Assembly (NCBI RefSeq): GCF_037080055.1
Contig: NZ_JBAOJI010000002.1
Coordinates: 372,001 to 436,000, forward strand
Source: Halovenus sp037080055
Lineage (GTDB): Archaea > Halobacteriota > Halobacteria > Halobacteriales > Haloarculaceae
Direction: 5' to 3'
Length of the DNA: 64,000 bases
Part shown: positions 38,003 through 45,600 of the stretch, one piece after another
How positions within the stretch are numbered: the first letter of the stretch is position 1
Layout of the letters: each line of letters opens with the position of its first letter
The notes under the pieces: generated by a model
Told to the model about the DNA's origin: nothing
The model's database searches: none
The model's input: the letters and a program-made list of their open reading frames with translations, nothing else
Made by a program: the position numbers and the translations under genes

Positions 38003-38797
38003 TTACTCGCTCTCGATCGGCCGCCCTTCGGTTTCCCACTCCGTCAGACTCCCTTCGTAGAAGCCAACGTCGGGATAGCCGAGGTGGGTCAACACAGTGT
38101 AAGTGTGGCTGATCCGCCGGGCCGTGTTGCAGTACAGCAGAACCCGTTTCTCGGGGACGATGCCCTGCGCGTCGAGAATCGACTCCATCTCCGTGCGGGA
38201 TTTCAGCCCGCGGGTTTCATCGTCGACCAACTCCCGCCAGTCGAGTCGGACCGCGCCGGGGATGTGGCCCTCCTCGTACTCCCAGCCCTCGCGGGTATCG
38301 ACGATCACTGTCTCCTCGGCGTCGACCGCCGCTGCGACTTCCTCGGAATCGACCAGTGGCGTCTCTGCCGGCCGCTGGATCTCGTACTCGACCCGCTCGA
38401 CTGCCGGGGTCTCGGAACTCACCTCCCGTTCCAGTTGCCACGCGCTGAAATCGCCGTCGAGCAGGTGGATCTGCTCCGGGGGGTGGCCGTACAGCAGTGC
38501 CGTTACCAGCGCCCGCGCCGCGAAGACGCCGTGGTGGTCGTCGTAGGCGACGATGTGGTCCTCGCGGGTGATCCCCGCGTCGCCGAACAACTCGGCGAAG
38601 ACGCCCTCGCCGGGAAGCATTCCCTCGCCGCTGCCGCCCTCCGAGGCGTGCTCCTCTGCGCGAAACTCGTCGAACGGAATGTTCACCGCGCCGGGGATGT
38701 GGCCGATGCCGTCGTACTCCCAGCCCTCGCGCACGTCGATGATCCGGGCATCCTCGTGCTCGTCCAGCCACGCGGGCGAAACGACTCGCTCACTCAT
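38003..38797 (-). CDS. Sulfurtransferase, two rhodanese domains (thiosulfate/3-mercaptopyruvate type)
   Basis: This 264-residue protein has an N-terminal rhodanese-like domain without the active cysteine (around VREGWEYDGIGHIPGAV) and a C-terminal catalytic domain. The persulfide-forming Cys223 is in VLLYCNTARRISHTYTV. The DVREGWEYD..HIPGAV pattern occurs in both halves, showing the internal duplication. Such enzymes move sulfane sulfur from thiosulfate or mercaptopyruvate to an acceptor. It is divergent from a second, only moderately similar, rhodanese gene 257 bases away. The donor and acceptor are unknown. Confidence 0.85.
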   Translation of the reverse strand: MSERVVSPAWLDEHEDARIIDVREGWEYDGIGHIPGAVNIPFDEFRAEEHASEGGSGEGMLPGEGVFAELFGDAGITREDHIVAYDDHHGVFAARALVTALLYGHPPEQIHLLDGDFSAWQLEREVSSETPAVERVEYEIQRPAETPLVDSEEVAAAVDAEETVIVDTREGWEYEEGHIPGAVRLDWRELVDDETRGLKSRTEMESILDAQGIVPEKRVLLYCNTARRISHTYTVLTHLGYPDVGFYEGSLTEWETEGRPIESE

Positions 38798-39017
38798 GGC
38801 TGGGTATTCGCTCCCGGCCCGCTTGAACGTGTTCGTTCCGGGGGATTCGAGGGTACCGGCAACTCTTGCAGGCTACTCGAAAGCCCGCAATATTGGGTGA
38901 GTTGTTTTTGGGGGGCCTGCTCTCGATTGGCGCTGAGCCCTCGAATTTTCCGCGAAATAAATCGGGTATTTTTGCCGAGAAGCTAAACGAGTGGAGACGC
39001 ATGCCGCAATTAATACC

Positions 39018-39026
39018 GCTTTATGC
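39018..39026 (+). promoter_or_regulatory. TATA box of the second rhodanese gene
   Basis: GCTTTATGC is centred about 32 bases before ATG 39054, giving a predicted transcript start about 5 bases before the start codon. Confidence 0.4.
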
Positions 39027-39053
39027 ATGGGGATCGTACTGGGTTATGTAATC

Positions 39054-39914
39054 ATGAGTGAGAGCAATTACGCGAAAGACGTACTCGTTTCGGCGGACTG
39101 GGTTGAGGACCGACTTGAGGAGTTCCAGAGTGACGATCCAGCCCACCGACTCGTGGAAGTCGACGTCGACACGGAGCTGTACGACGAGAGTCACGCGCCG
39201 GGAGCGATCGGTTTCAACTGGGAGACCGACCTGCAGGACCAGACGCGGCGAGACATCCTCGACAAGGATGACTTCGAGGACCTGCTCGGTGCCCACGGGA
39301 TCACCGAGGACTCGACGGTCGTCCTGTACGGTGACAACTCCAACTGGTTCGCAGCCTACACATACTGGCAGTTCAAGTACTACGGCCACGACGACGTGAA
39401 ACTGCTCGACGGCGGCCGCGAATACTGGGACGAGAACGACTACCCGACGACCGACGAGGTCCCGAACTTCTCCGAGGTCGACTACAACGCCTCCGGTCCG
39501 CGCGAGTCCATCCGCGCCTACCGAGAGGATGTCGAGAACGCAATCGACCGTGGCCTGCCGCTGGTCGACGTTCGCTCGCCCGAAGAGTTCAGTGGCGAAG
39601 TGCTCGCCCCGCCAGGTCTCGACGAGACCGCACAGCGTGGCGGCCACATCCCAGGTGCGGAGAACATCTCCTGGGCCGCAGTCACGAACGACGACGGCAC
39701 GTTCAAGACGCCTGAGGAACTGCAGGATCTCTACGCCGAATACGACATCGACGGCGACGAGACGACAGTCGCCTACTGCCGAATCGGCGAGCGTTCCTCT
39801 GTCGCCTGGTTCGCGCTGCACGAACTGCTCGGCTACGAGGACACGATCAACTACGACGGTTCCTGGACCGAGTGGGGCAACCTCGTGGGCGCTCCGATCG
39901 AGAAAGGCGAATAG
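39054..39914 (+). CDS. Sulfurtransferase, two rhodanese domains (haloarchaeal TssA-like)
   Basis: This 286-residue protein starts MSESNYAKDVLVSADWVEDR. It has two rhodanese domains, the active Cys242 lying in VAYCRIGERSSVAWFALHE of the C-terminal one. Typical marks are SHAPGAIGFNWETDLQDQT, DNSNWFAAYTYWQFKYYGH and VDVRSPEEFSGEVLAPPG. It should transfer sulfur from thiosulfate to cyanide or protein thiols. ATG 39054 is chosen over a longer frame by TATA spacing and family alignment. It ends next to a palindromic spacer. Confidence 0.9.
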   Translation: MSESNYAKDVLVSADWVEDRLEEFQSDDPAHRLVEVDVDTELYDESHAPGAIGFNWETDLQDQTRRDILDKDDFEDLLGAHGITEDSTVVLYGDNSNWFAAYTYWQFKYYGHDDVKLLDGGREYWDENDYPTTDEVPNFSEVDYNASGPRESIRAYREDVENAIDRGLPLVDVRSPEEFSGEVLAPPGLDETAQRGGHIPGAENISWAAVTNDDGTFKTPEELQDLYAEYDIDGDETTVAYCRIGERSSVAWFALHELLGYEDTINYDGSWTEWGNLVGAPIEKGE

Positions 39915-40281
39915 CGAGGCCAACGGCCTCGAACGAAGCGGGGAGGCCTCGCCGACCCGCGAAGATAGCGAGATTCGAGCGACGCGAGAATCTCGGATTG
40001 CGCGAGCGGGGACCGACGAGACCCGCGAGCGAACGCAGTGAAGAGCCCGCCTCGACTCGGAACGGCGACCGCTTCGTGCGAGTCGTCTCCATCACTGACC
40101 GGGCGTCCGTGGGGGCACACGGTATTGAATCGACTTCTGGTACCGCTCCGGACGCCGGTCACCTTTCAGAACACAACACCTGCCAGTCGCTTCTCTCTGT
40201 ACCTGGCCATCGTCCACACCGAAACCCCTAACACGACGAGAACGAACCTCAATATACGCACTCTGAGTCCCCTCCACCGAT
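39915..40281. repeat. Palindrome-rich spacer after the rhodanese gene
   Basis: A 367-base stretch without a gene. It begins with a 6-bp hairpin with 3-nt loop (gaggcc/ggcctc, 39917-39931). A perfect 8-bp stem cgagattc/gaatctcg at 39969-39995 surrounds the loop GAGCGACGCGA, close to the loops at 24.8 kb. Further GAGCG/CGCTC-like words follow to about 40050. From there to 40281 I see nothing except a TATA-like CAATATAC (40250-40257) placed for a near leaderless start of the next gene. Confidence 0.7.
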
Positions 40282-41421
40282 ATGAGCACGAACCGAATCG
40301 AATACTGGAGTCGAGCCTATGGCCCACAGCTGTGGACACTGGTTCTGATCAACGCCCTCATCGGGATTCAGCTTCTCCTCGCCGTCCTCTACGGAGCGGC
40401 GTTCGGAACCTCGCTGCTCAGCTTTCACGTCTTCCTGATTCCGTTTATTTGGACGACCGTAAGCGTCATCGCCGTCTGGTACACCGACTCGGTCTCGCGG
40501 GGCTGGAAACCGACCGCGCTCGCCGGCGCTGTCGCGGTCGGCTATCTCTCGCTGTTTCTCTGGCTGTCCGGGACGGTCGGATTCACGCCCGAACAGGTCG
40601 AACCCATCACGGGTGATCTCGGCTTTGGAGTCGAGGTTGGTCGATCACTCGGCTGGGGCCCGATTCTCTACTACTCGGGCGAGTGGATCGGTGCCCGGAT
40701 CATCCCCTACCAGATCATCGGCTATCTCGCGCTGTCCTATCTCGTCTACGTCACCGTCCTCGACGCGACGCGGTCGGCCAGCGCTGGGACACTCGGATTG
40801 ATCCTCTGTCCGGGCTGCGCCGCCGCAGCACTCGTCCCAGCCTTTGGCGGTATCGCCGGCGTTTCGGCGGCGCTGTCTTTCTTCCTACAGTATAGCTACG
40901 AACTTGCGACGATCATGTTCGTCGTCGCGATGGGCTGGCTGTACTACCAGCCGTCGATCGCAACACTTCGTCAACAAACCTCCCAGCACCTCCTCCCGAT
41001 CACCGCAGGGATCGCCGTCCTCGTCGGCGCGCTTCACTTCTTCCATCCGACCCACGGCTTCCCGCGACTCGTCCAGTATCTGCAGTTCTGGGTCGCGCCC
41101 GATCCCCGCCCGTTCGCGTTCACGCTGTCTGGGATTGCGATCTTCGCCGGTGTCGGCCTCGGCGTCGCTGATGTCCACCGGAAGAAACTCTACGCGCTCG
41201 GAATCGGCATGATGCTCACCTTCCTGCTGGGATACGGAGCCTGGCACACCGTCCTCGGTCACGGGACGTTCTGGCCGGCGATAGAATCGAACGCACACGC
41301 CGACGAAAGTCCGCTGGTGACGATCAGCGCACACCTGTTCAACGACGGCTACGCACTCGCGAGCAAACTGCTCGAACTCACGCTGCTGGGCGCGCTCGTG
41401 TTCTGCTATCGGCGGGCGTGA
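40282..41421 (+). CDS. Conserved haloarchaeal multi-helix membrane protein
   Basis: This 379-residue protein has about ten helices and no recognised transporter signature. A membrane-embedded CPGCAAAALVPAFGGIAG motif around residue 175 places two cysteines two residues apart next to a flexible Gly-rich helix, suggesting a metal or redox site. Late loops contain His clusters (GALHFFHPTHGFPRL, GAWHTVLGHGTFW). No neighbours support a pathway. A related family occurs widely in haloarchaea, but I know no established function. Confidence 0.6.
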   Translation: MSTNRIEYWSRAYGPQLWTLVLINALIGIQLLLAVLYGAAFGTSLLSFHVFLIPFIWTTVSVIAVWYTDSVSRGWKPTALAGAVAVGYLSLFLWLSGTVGFTPEQVEPITGDLGFGVEVGRSLGWGPILYYSGEWIGARIIPYQIIGYLALSYLVYVTVLDATRSASAGTLGLILCPGCAAAALVPAFGGIAGVSAALSFFLQYSYELATIMFVVAMGWLYYQPSIATLRQQTSQHLLPITAGIAVLVGALHFFHPTHGFPRLVQYLQFWVAPDPRPFAFTLSGIAIFAGVGLGVADVHRKKLYALGIGMMLTFLLGYGAWHTVLGHGTFWPAIESNAHADESPLVTISAHLFNDGYALASKLLELTLLGALVFCYRRA

Positions 41422-41528
41422 ACGACAACGAGTGACTGTCTTCGGTTCTGCGCTCGGTTCCCCGAGCCGAGGTTGTCGCTCTGTGTCCGCTGAGTCCTCC
41501 GCAAAAACAGCGTCGTCCGGAAACCGAC

Positions 41529-41921
41529 TCAGTTCGGCGACGGGCCGAAGCGGCCGAGTGCGACGATGCCGACCATGACTGCAACTGCGAGTCCGATTGC
41601 TGCGCCCATTCCAGTCACCACTTCGGTCTGTGATCGGACGCCGAATTCGGTCATGAGTCGGAACGAGACCGCGATCAGATACAGCGAGCCGAAGGCCACT
41701 GCCGCGGTGGCGACCGCGTGTGAATGTGGCTGTCCGCCCCGCCGCCCCAGTGCGTAGGCTCCAGCGACGATCAGCGACGAGTAGATTCCCACCTCGACCG
41801 CGAGGGCGGTCTCCTCGAAGTTCGCCCCGAGGAATACCGCCGCCAGGATAGCCAAAACAGCCCCAATCGCGCCGACGAGGGCCGCAAATTTCCATTTGTT
41901 CTCGAATGAAGTCGTGTTCAT
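41529..41921 (-). CDS. Small four-helix membrane protein, 130 aa
   Basis: This 130-residue protein has four hydrophobic segments (KFAALVGAIGAVLAILAAVF, ALAVEVGIYSSLIVAGAYAL, AVAFGSLYLIAVSFRLM and VTGMGAAIGLAVAVMVGIVA). Its short loops include HSHAVATA. No domain is recognised. It converges with the membrane-protein gene and lies 72 bases downstream of a DUF192 gene on the same strand. Function unknown. Confidence 0.6.
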   Translation of the reverse strand: MNTTSFENKWKFAALVGAIGAVLAILAAVFLGANFEETALAVEVGIYSSLIVAGAYALGRRGGQPHSHAVATAAVAFGSLYLIAVSFRLMTEFGVRSQTEVVTGMGAAIGLAVAVMVGIVALGRFGPSPN

Positions 41922-41993
41922 GCTGTTCTCTACCTCCGCTTATCGCCCGCACATTATAATTGTTTACGGACTCCCGCGGTATTGCGGGCCGTT

Positions 41994-42476
41994 TCACACC
42001 GAATCCGGAATGCTGACCGTATCGCCGGACTCGACTCCCGTCTCCGCGGCCCACCCCCGAGGGACTTCGAGGACGTACCGACCCTGGCCGGTGTACGGCG
42101 CGTCGTCGTCCGGCGGCGGCCGCGCGGAGTGGATTTCGGTGATTGTCCCCTCGCTGTCGATAAAGACGATATCGATCCCGAAAGACATGTTTCGCATCAC
42201 GTAGGACTTGCTCCCCGAGTTTTCGTGGACGAACAACATCCCGGAGCCGTTTTCGAGTCGATTCGTTCGGCTCAGTCCGATCTGGCGTTTGGCTGGCGTA
42301 TCCGCAATTCGTACGTCGACGCTGCCCAGTTCGGTGCCGTTGGCCGACTGGATCGTCACTGTCGTCTGGTCGTAGTCGCCGGTTTCGAGCAGCGGCAGCG
42401 GTGGGACGGACATGTACAACACGAGCAAGCCGCCGGCGACGACAACTGCGACGAGGAGTGATCCGGCCCTGCGCAC
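41994..42476 (-). CDS. DUF192 family protein, membrane-anchored
   Basis: This 160-residue protein starts with a signal-anchor (GSLLVAVVVAGGLLVLYMSV) and continues as a DUF192 domain. Marks are KRQIGLSRTNRLENGSGMLF, SYVMRNMSFGIDIVFIDSEG and TITEIHSARPPPDDDAP. The conserved Met/Phe/Asp positions form a possible binding pocket; the role of the family is not known. A paralogue (43082-43621) lies on the other side of tRNA-Val in the opposite direction. It is probably exposed on the outer face of the membrane. Confidence 0.82.
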   Translation of the reverse strand: MRRAGSLLVAVVVAGGLLVLYMSVPPLPLLETGDYDQTTVTIQSANGTELGSVDVRIADTPAKRQIGLSRTNRLENGSGMLFVHENSGSKSYVMRNMSFGIDIVFIDSEGTITEIHSARPPPDDDAPYTGQGRYVLEVPRGWAAETGVESGDTVSIPDSV

Positions 42477-42559
42477 ACCGGAGCAAGGGGGTGCGGTCGC
42501 CTAAGCATTCCGCCCGAACAGTAAGCGTTATTCCGCGCCACCGGCTTGTCTCGAATACC

Positions 42560-42633
42560 GGGTTCGTGGTCTAGCTGGTTATGACGTGGCCCTTACAAGG
42601 CCGAGGTCGGCGGTTCGAACCCGCCCGAACCCA
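42560..42633 (+). tRNA. tRNA-Val (anticodon UAC)
   Basis: The 74-nt gene folds as a cloverleaf. The acceptor stem is GGGTTCG/CGAACCC, the anticodon stem GGCC pairs with GGCC around loop CTTACAA (anticodon TAC), and the T arm is GGCGG TTCGAAC CCGCC. The discriminator base is A. No intron. The T arm and 3' acceptor half are duplicated 122 bases downstream. Confidence 0.94.
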
Positions 42634-42635
42634 CT
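42610..42635 (+). repeat. Direct repeat, copy 1: 3' end of tRNA-Val (putative att core)
   Basis: A 26-base stretch covering part of the T arm, the 3' acceptor strand and two bases beyond is repeated exactly at 42732-42757. Integrases commonly use this part of tRNA genes as an attachment core. Confidence 0.8.
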
Positions 42636-42798
42636 TCTCCCGAACGCAACGCCGAGCGACAGCGAGGCGTGCGTGAGTGGAACGTGTGGCGGCGGCGTTC
42701 GAACCCAGAGGACGAGTGTAGCGAAGTCCTCGCGGTTCGAACCCGCCCGAACCCACTCTACAACCTTTTTCAGCGTCGGGTTTCCTCGTGAGCTGGTT
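42634..42798. other. Spacer between tRNA-Val and the hairpin array
   Basis: No gene. It holds a 5-bp stem acgcc/ggcgt around loop GAGCGACAGCGA (42649-42670) and a 6-bp stem gaggac/gtcctc around loop GAGTGTAGCGAA (42708-42731). The second copy of the tRNA-Val tail follows, then a short T-run near 42765. Confidence 0.65.
42732..42757 (+). repeat. Direct repeat, copy 2: displaced tRNA-Val tail (putative att remnant)
   Basis: An exact 26-base copy of the tRNA-Val 3' end, with no upstream tRNA half, so it cannot make a tRNA. This is the pattern left by integration and loss of a mobile element or by tail duplication. No integrase gene is present between the copies. Confidence 0.75.
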
Positions 42799-42988
42799 CG
42801 AGAGAGCGGAGCTCTCTCGTCATCAGAAAGGCGCTACGCGCCTTTCGAACGACTTCGGCTCACTGCAGGAACCGCTCTCTGCTCACGGCGGCGAAGCCGC
42901 CGTTCGCATGGTCAGCGAGACCTCCGGTCTCGCTCGACTCGAAAAACGTGGGCGAAAAAGGCCGGAGGTTCGCTTTGCTAACCTCCGG
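42799..42988. repeat. Array of five perfect hairpins upstream of the DUF192 gene
   Basis: Five perfect inverted repeats follow each other. They are cgagagagc/gctctctcg (42799-42819), gaaaggcgc/gcgcctttc (42826-42846), acggcggc/gccgccgt (42885-42903), agcgagacc/ggtctcgct (42914-42934) and ccggaggtt/aacctccgg (42962-42988). The first four have 3-nt loops (GGA, TAC, GAA, TCC); the last has a 9-nt loop. Stems differ from each other. No convincing protein is coded here, although the frame of the next gene is open through the array. The spacer continues to 43081 with no other feature seen. Confidence 0.85.
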
Positions 42989-43081
42989 TACAATCAGGCT
43001 TGCCAACAGCATGCACCGCTCCGCGCAAATTACTCTCCTGACGCCATCCTCTTAATCGCTCCCGCCGTACCGTTGAATACG

Positions 43082-43621
43082 ATGTCCCCGTCCCGACGGA
43101 AGTTCCTGACCGCGACTTTCGCAGTCGGAACGGCCGGAATCGCCGGCTGTGTCGGCTCTGGTGACACTCCCAGTGGTGACCAGCCCAACGGTGATGGGAA
43201 CACGACAACCGACGATGGCGAGGAAATCCACGCAAGCTACGAGACAACAGAGGTGAGCGCCGAGTCCGACGGGAAGGAACTCGGCTCTGTCACGGCAGCC
43301 ATCGCTGACACCCAGGATCTCCGGTTTACGGGTCTCAGCAACACCAAATCACTCCCGGAGGATCGGGGGATGCTCTTTGTCTTCGAGACGGCAGACAGCC
43401 GGACCTTCGTGATGCGCGAGATGGATTTCCCGATCGATATCGTCTATGCCGATGTCGACGGGACGATCACTGAGATCCACCACGCGCCCGAACCCGGGCC
43501 GAACGAGGACGGCGAAAATCAGCGATATCCCGGCTTTGGCCAGTACGTCCTCGAAGTGAACTACGACTGGACTACTGACCGCGGAATCGAGGTCGGTGAC
43601 CGACTCGTCTTCGATCTGTAA
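43082..43621 (+). CDS. DUF192 family lipoprotein
   Basis: This 179-residue protein has a Tat signal (SPSRRKFLTATFAVGTAG) and lipobox ending AGC, a Gly/Asp/Asn-rich linker, then a DUF192 domain (GSVTAAIADTQDLRFTGLSN, RGMLFVFETADSRTFVMREM, IVYADVDGTITEIHHAPEP). It is a paralogue of 41994-42476, anchored by lipid instead of a membrane helix. ATG 43082 is chosen although the frame is open to 42788 through the hairpin array. It ends directly against the CBS-domain gene (convergent, zero bases between). Confidence 0.84.
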   Translation: MSPSRRKFLTATFAVGTAGIAGCVGSGDTPSGDQPNGDGNTTTDDGEEIHASYETTEVSAESDGKELGSVTAAIADTQDLRFTGLSNTKSLPEDRGMLFVFETADSRTFVMREMDFPIDIVYADVDGTITEIHHAPEPGPNEDGENQRYPGFGQYVLEVNYDWTTDRGIEVGDRLVFDL

Positions 43622-43999
43622 TCAGGACACCTGCGCTGCGATATCCGTCGAGGAGATCATCCCGACGTAGTCTCCGCGTTCGACGACCGGCAGGTGTTTG
43701 ATACCAAAGTTGGTCATCATCGCTGACGCTTCGCCAATCTGCAGATCTGGCGGCACTGTCTCGACGGATTCGGTCATCAACTCTGTCACGTCCAACTCGG
43801 AGGTGTCTGTCCCGCTCGCCACGGCGTCGAGAATGTCCGTGCTGGTGATAATCGACGGTGTGCTCGTCGTGACGATCAGTGCACTGATGTTGTCGTCACG
43901 CATCTTCGCTGCGGCGTCGCTCACTGTCGCGTCTCGGGAAATTGTCTCGACAGGCGAGGACATGATCTCCTTGACACGCGTTGGCTCCTCTGAACTCAT
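43622..43999 (-). CDS. Two-CBS-domain protein
   Basis: This 125-residue protein consists of a tandem pair of CBS motifs. The first reads VKEIMSSPVETISRDATVSD and continues to ISALIVTTSTPSIITSTDIL; the second runs VTELMTESVETVPPDLQIGE to GIKHLPVVERGDYVGMISST. Such pairs bind adenosine nucleotides (AMP, ATP, SAM) and regulate partner proteins. The Gly/Asp of the nucleotide site (TSTDI, SSTDI) are present. It stands alone, so the regulated partner is unknown. Confidence 0.88.
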   Translation of the reverse strand: MSSEEPTRVKEIMSSPVETISRDATVSDAAAKMRDDNISALIVTTSTPSIITSTDILDAVASGTDTSELDVTELMTESVETVPPDLQIGEASAMMTNFGIKHLPVVERGDYVGMISSTDIAAQVS

Positions 44000-44180
44000 A
44001 TACTCTATTCTGTATCGGACGGTACATAAAACGCAAGGAGAATACCCGCGCCTTCAGGCCCGGGATGAATCTGACAACCCCCTCCATAATCCACCGCCGA
44101 TAGCAAGGCTGGATATTCCCCGTTCTCAAACCAAATTTTTACAATAAAAACGAATATAATTGTTTATACAAACGTTCAGA

Positions 44181-45500
44181 ATGCTGGAAGTCTACCGTAC
44201 CCACCAAGCGAAAATCCTCAACCACCAGCAGGTAGAGGGACCGCTTGACCGGCACGGGTGGTCGGCCAGCAAACTCTGGAACGTCGCCAACTACCACTCC
44301 CGCGAAGTGTGGGAGAATTCGGGCAAGATTCCCGACCACGGCGACCTCAAAGACGAGTTGAAAGGTCACACCAAATACAAGGGACTGCATAGTCAGTCCA
44401 GTCAGCGCGTTCTGGAGGAACTCGCTGAAGCCTTCAACTCTTGGTATGAAAAGAGGAAGTCTGATGATCGAGCGAATCCGCCCGGCTACCGCAAGAAAAA
44501 CTACTACGACGACCAAGGCCGTCGCGTCCACGAGGAACACCCTCGCAGTACGGTGACATGGAAACAGAACGGAATCAAACACGACAGCAAGAACAATCGC
44601 ATCAGGCTCTCGAAGGGAGCGAACCACAAGGAACACCCGAAAGCATGGGAATATCTCCTTGTCGAATACGAATCCCGTCCCGGTGTCACCGTCGAGAATC
44701 TGCAACAAGTTCGCGCCGTCTACGATAAGGCAAAGGGACGCTGGGAACTTCACCTCGTCTGTAAAGACGAAACCGAGACACCCACTGCACCCGGCAACGA
44801 GACGGCAGGTATCGACCTTGGAATCTGTAACTTCGCCGCTGTCGCGTACAGTACCGAGGAAGCCGAGTTGTACCCCGGCAACTGCTTGAAGCAGGATGGG
44901 TACTACTTTCCGAAAGAAATAGCCAAGTGCGACGACCCAAGTGGTGACAGAGCCACTCGGTTGCAGCACAAGTGGTCGGAGCGCCGCACGCACTTTTTCC
45001 ACAGCCTCGCCAAGCACATCGTCCAGCGGTGTGCCGAGGAGGGTGTTGGTCGCATCAACGTCGGAGACTTGGAAGGGGTACGTGAGGACGAAGGTGGAGA
45101 ATCGAAGAATTGGGGTCGGCACGGAAATCTTGACCTACATGGGTGGGCATTCGACCGATTCACCAACATCCTTGAATACAAAGCGAAGGTTGAGGGCATC
45201 GAAGTCGTAGAAGTTTCAGAGCACAACACGAGCAAAACGTGTTGTCTCTGTGGTAGAGAAGAAGACAGTCAGCGTATTGAACGCGGCCTGTACGTCTGCG
45301 AGAAGTGTGATGCGGCGTTCAACGCTGACGTGAATGGGGCGGAGAACATCCGTCTCAACTTGAATCAAAGTAACTCTGAGTCTTCGGCCAGTTTGGACGA
45401 GGATAGGAGTACCGGCTGGTTGGCACAGCCTTCGGTCTACCTTCATAACTTGACTCGCGGATTCCAACCGCAGGAACAAGTGGTAGACTGCAAACCGTAA
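44181..45500 (+). CDS. tnpB: TnpB, RNA-guided nuclease-like protein of an IS1341-type element
   Basis: This 439-residue protein has an N-terminal helix-turn-helix-like region, a wedge domain and a split RuvC domain. The catalytic Asp212 is in AGIDLGICNFAAVA and Asp383 in FNADVNGAENIRL. The zinc finger CCLCGREEDSQR...CEKCDAAF is intact. The middle motif, usually E-D-L, reads INVGDLEGV, so Gly295 replaces the expected Glu; Glu332 in ILEYKAKVEGIEV is a possible substitute. TnpB proteins cut DNA guided by a right-end RNA and help the element persist. Start ATG 44181 is chosen; the frame is open to 44160. Confidence 0.9.
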   Translation: MLEVYRTHQAKILNHQQVEGPLDRHGWSASKLWNVANYHSREVWENSGKIPDHGDLKDELKGHTKYKGLHSQSSQRVLEELAEAFNSWYEKRKSDDRANPPGYRKKNYYDDQGRRVHEEHPRSTVTWKQNGIKHDSKNNRIRLSKGANHKEHPKAWEYLLVEYESRPGVTVENLQQVRAVYDKAKGRWELHLVCKDETETPTAPGNETAGIDLGICNFAAVAYSTEEAELYPGNCLKQDGYYFPKEIAKCDDPSGDRATRLQHKWSERRTHFFHSLAKHIVQRCAEEGVGRINVGDLEGVREDEGGESKNWGRHGNLDLHGWAFDRFTNILEYKAKVEGIEVVEVSEHNTSKTCCLCGREEDSQRIERGLYVCEKCDAAFNADVNGAENIRLNLNQSNSESSASLDEDRSTGWLAQPSVYLHNLTRGFQPQEQVVDCKP

Positions 45501-45556
45501 TATCCCAACTCAGCGGTGCAGTGCCGTGGAATTCCTCCGTGTGAACGCGGAGGAGG
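45400..45556 (+). ncRNA. Putative right-end guide RNA (omega RNA) of the tnpB element
   Basis: TnpB guide RNAs overlap the 3' end of tnpB and run to the right end of the element, with the guide taken from flanking host DNA. The sequence after the stop has the expected terminal hairpin (45534-45553) and conserved GGATGTCAA. The guide would begin at or after about 45557. The 5' end is a guess; only position and structure support this call. Confidence 0.4.
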
Positions 45557-45600
45557 ATGTCAAGTTTGTTGGTTCACCGACTAATGTGGGTGAGTAACTC

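Larger units (their letters stand above)
44045..45556 (+). mobile_element. IS1341-type (IS200/IS605 family) element carrying only tnpB
   Basis: The element holds a tnpB gene without tnpA. The left side has a hairpin cccgcgcc/ggcccggg (44045-44064, one mismatch, 4-nt loop) preceded by AAGGAGAATA. The right side has the hairpin cctccg/cggagg (45534-45553) followed by GGATGTCAA, a pattern I recall from haloarchaeal IS1341 ends. The AT-rich promoter region (44120-44165) differs from host DNA. The exact cleavage sites are not visible; the ends given are the hairpins. No target-site duplication is expected for this family. Confidence 0.75.

Noticed and set aside
42788..43081. Upstream extension of the DUF192 gene through the hairpin array
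   Set aside because: The Tat signal starts at ATG 43082. The extension is only open by chance across the palindromes.
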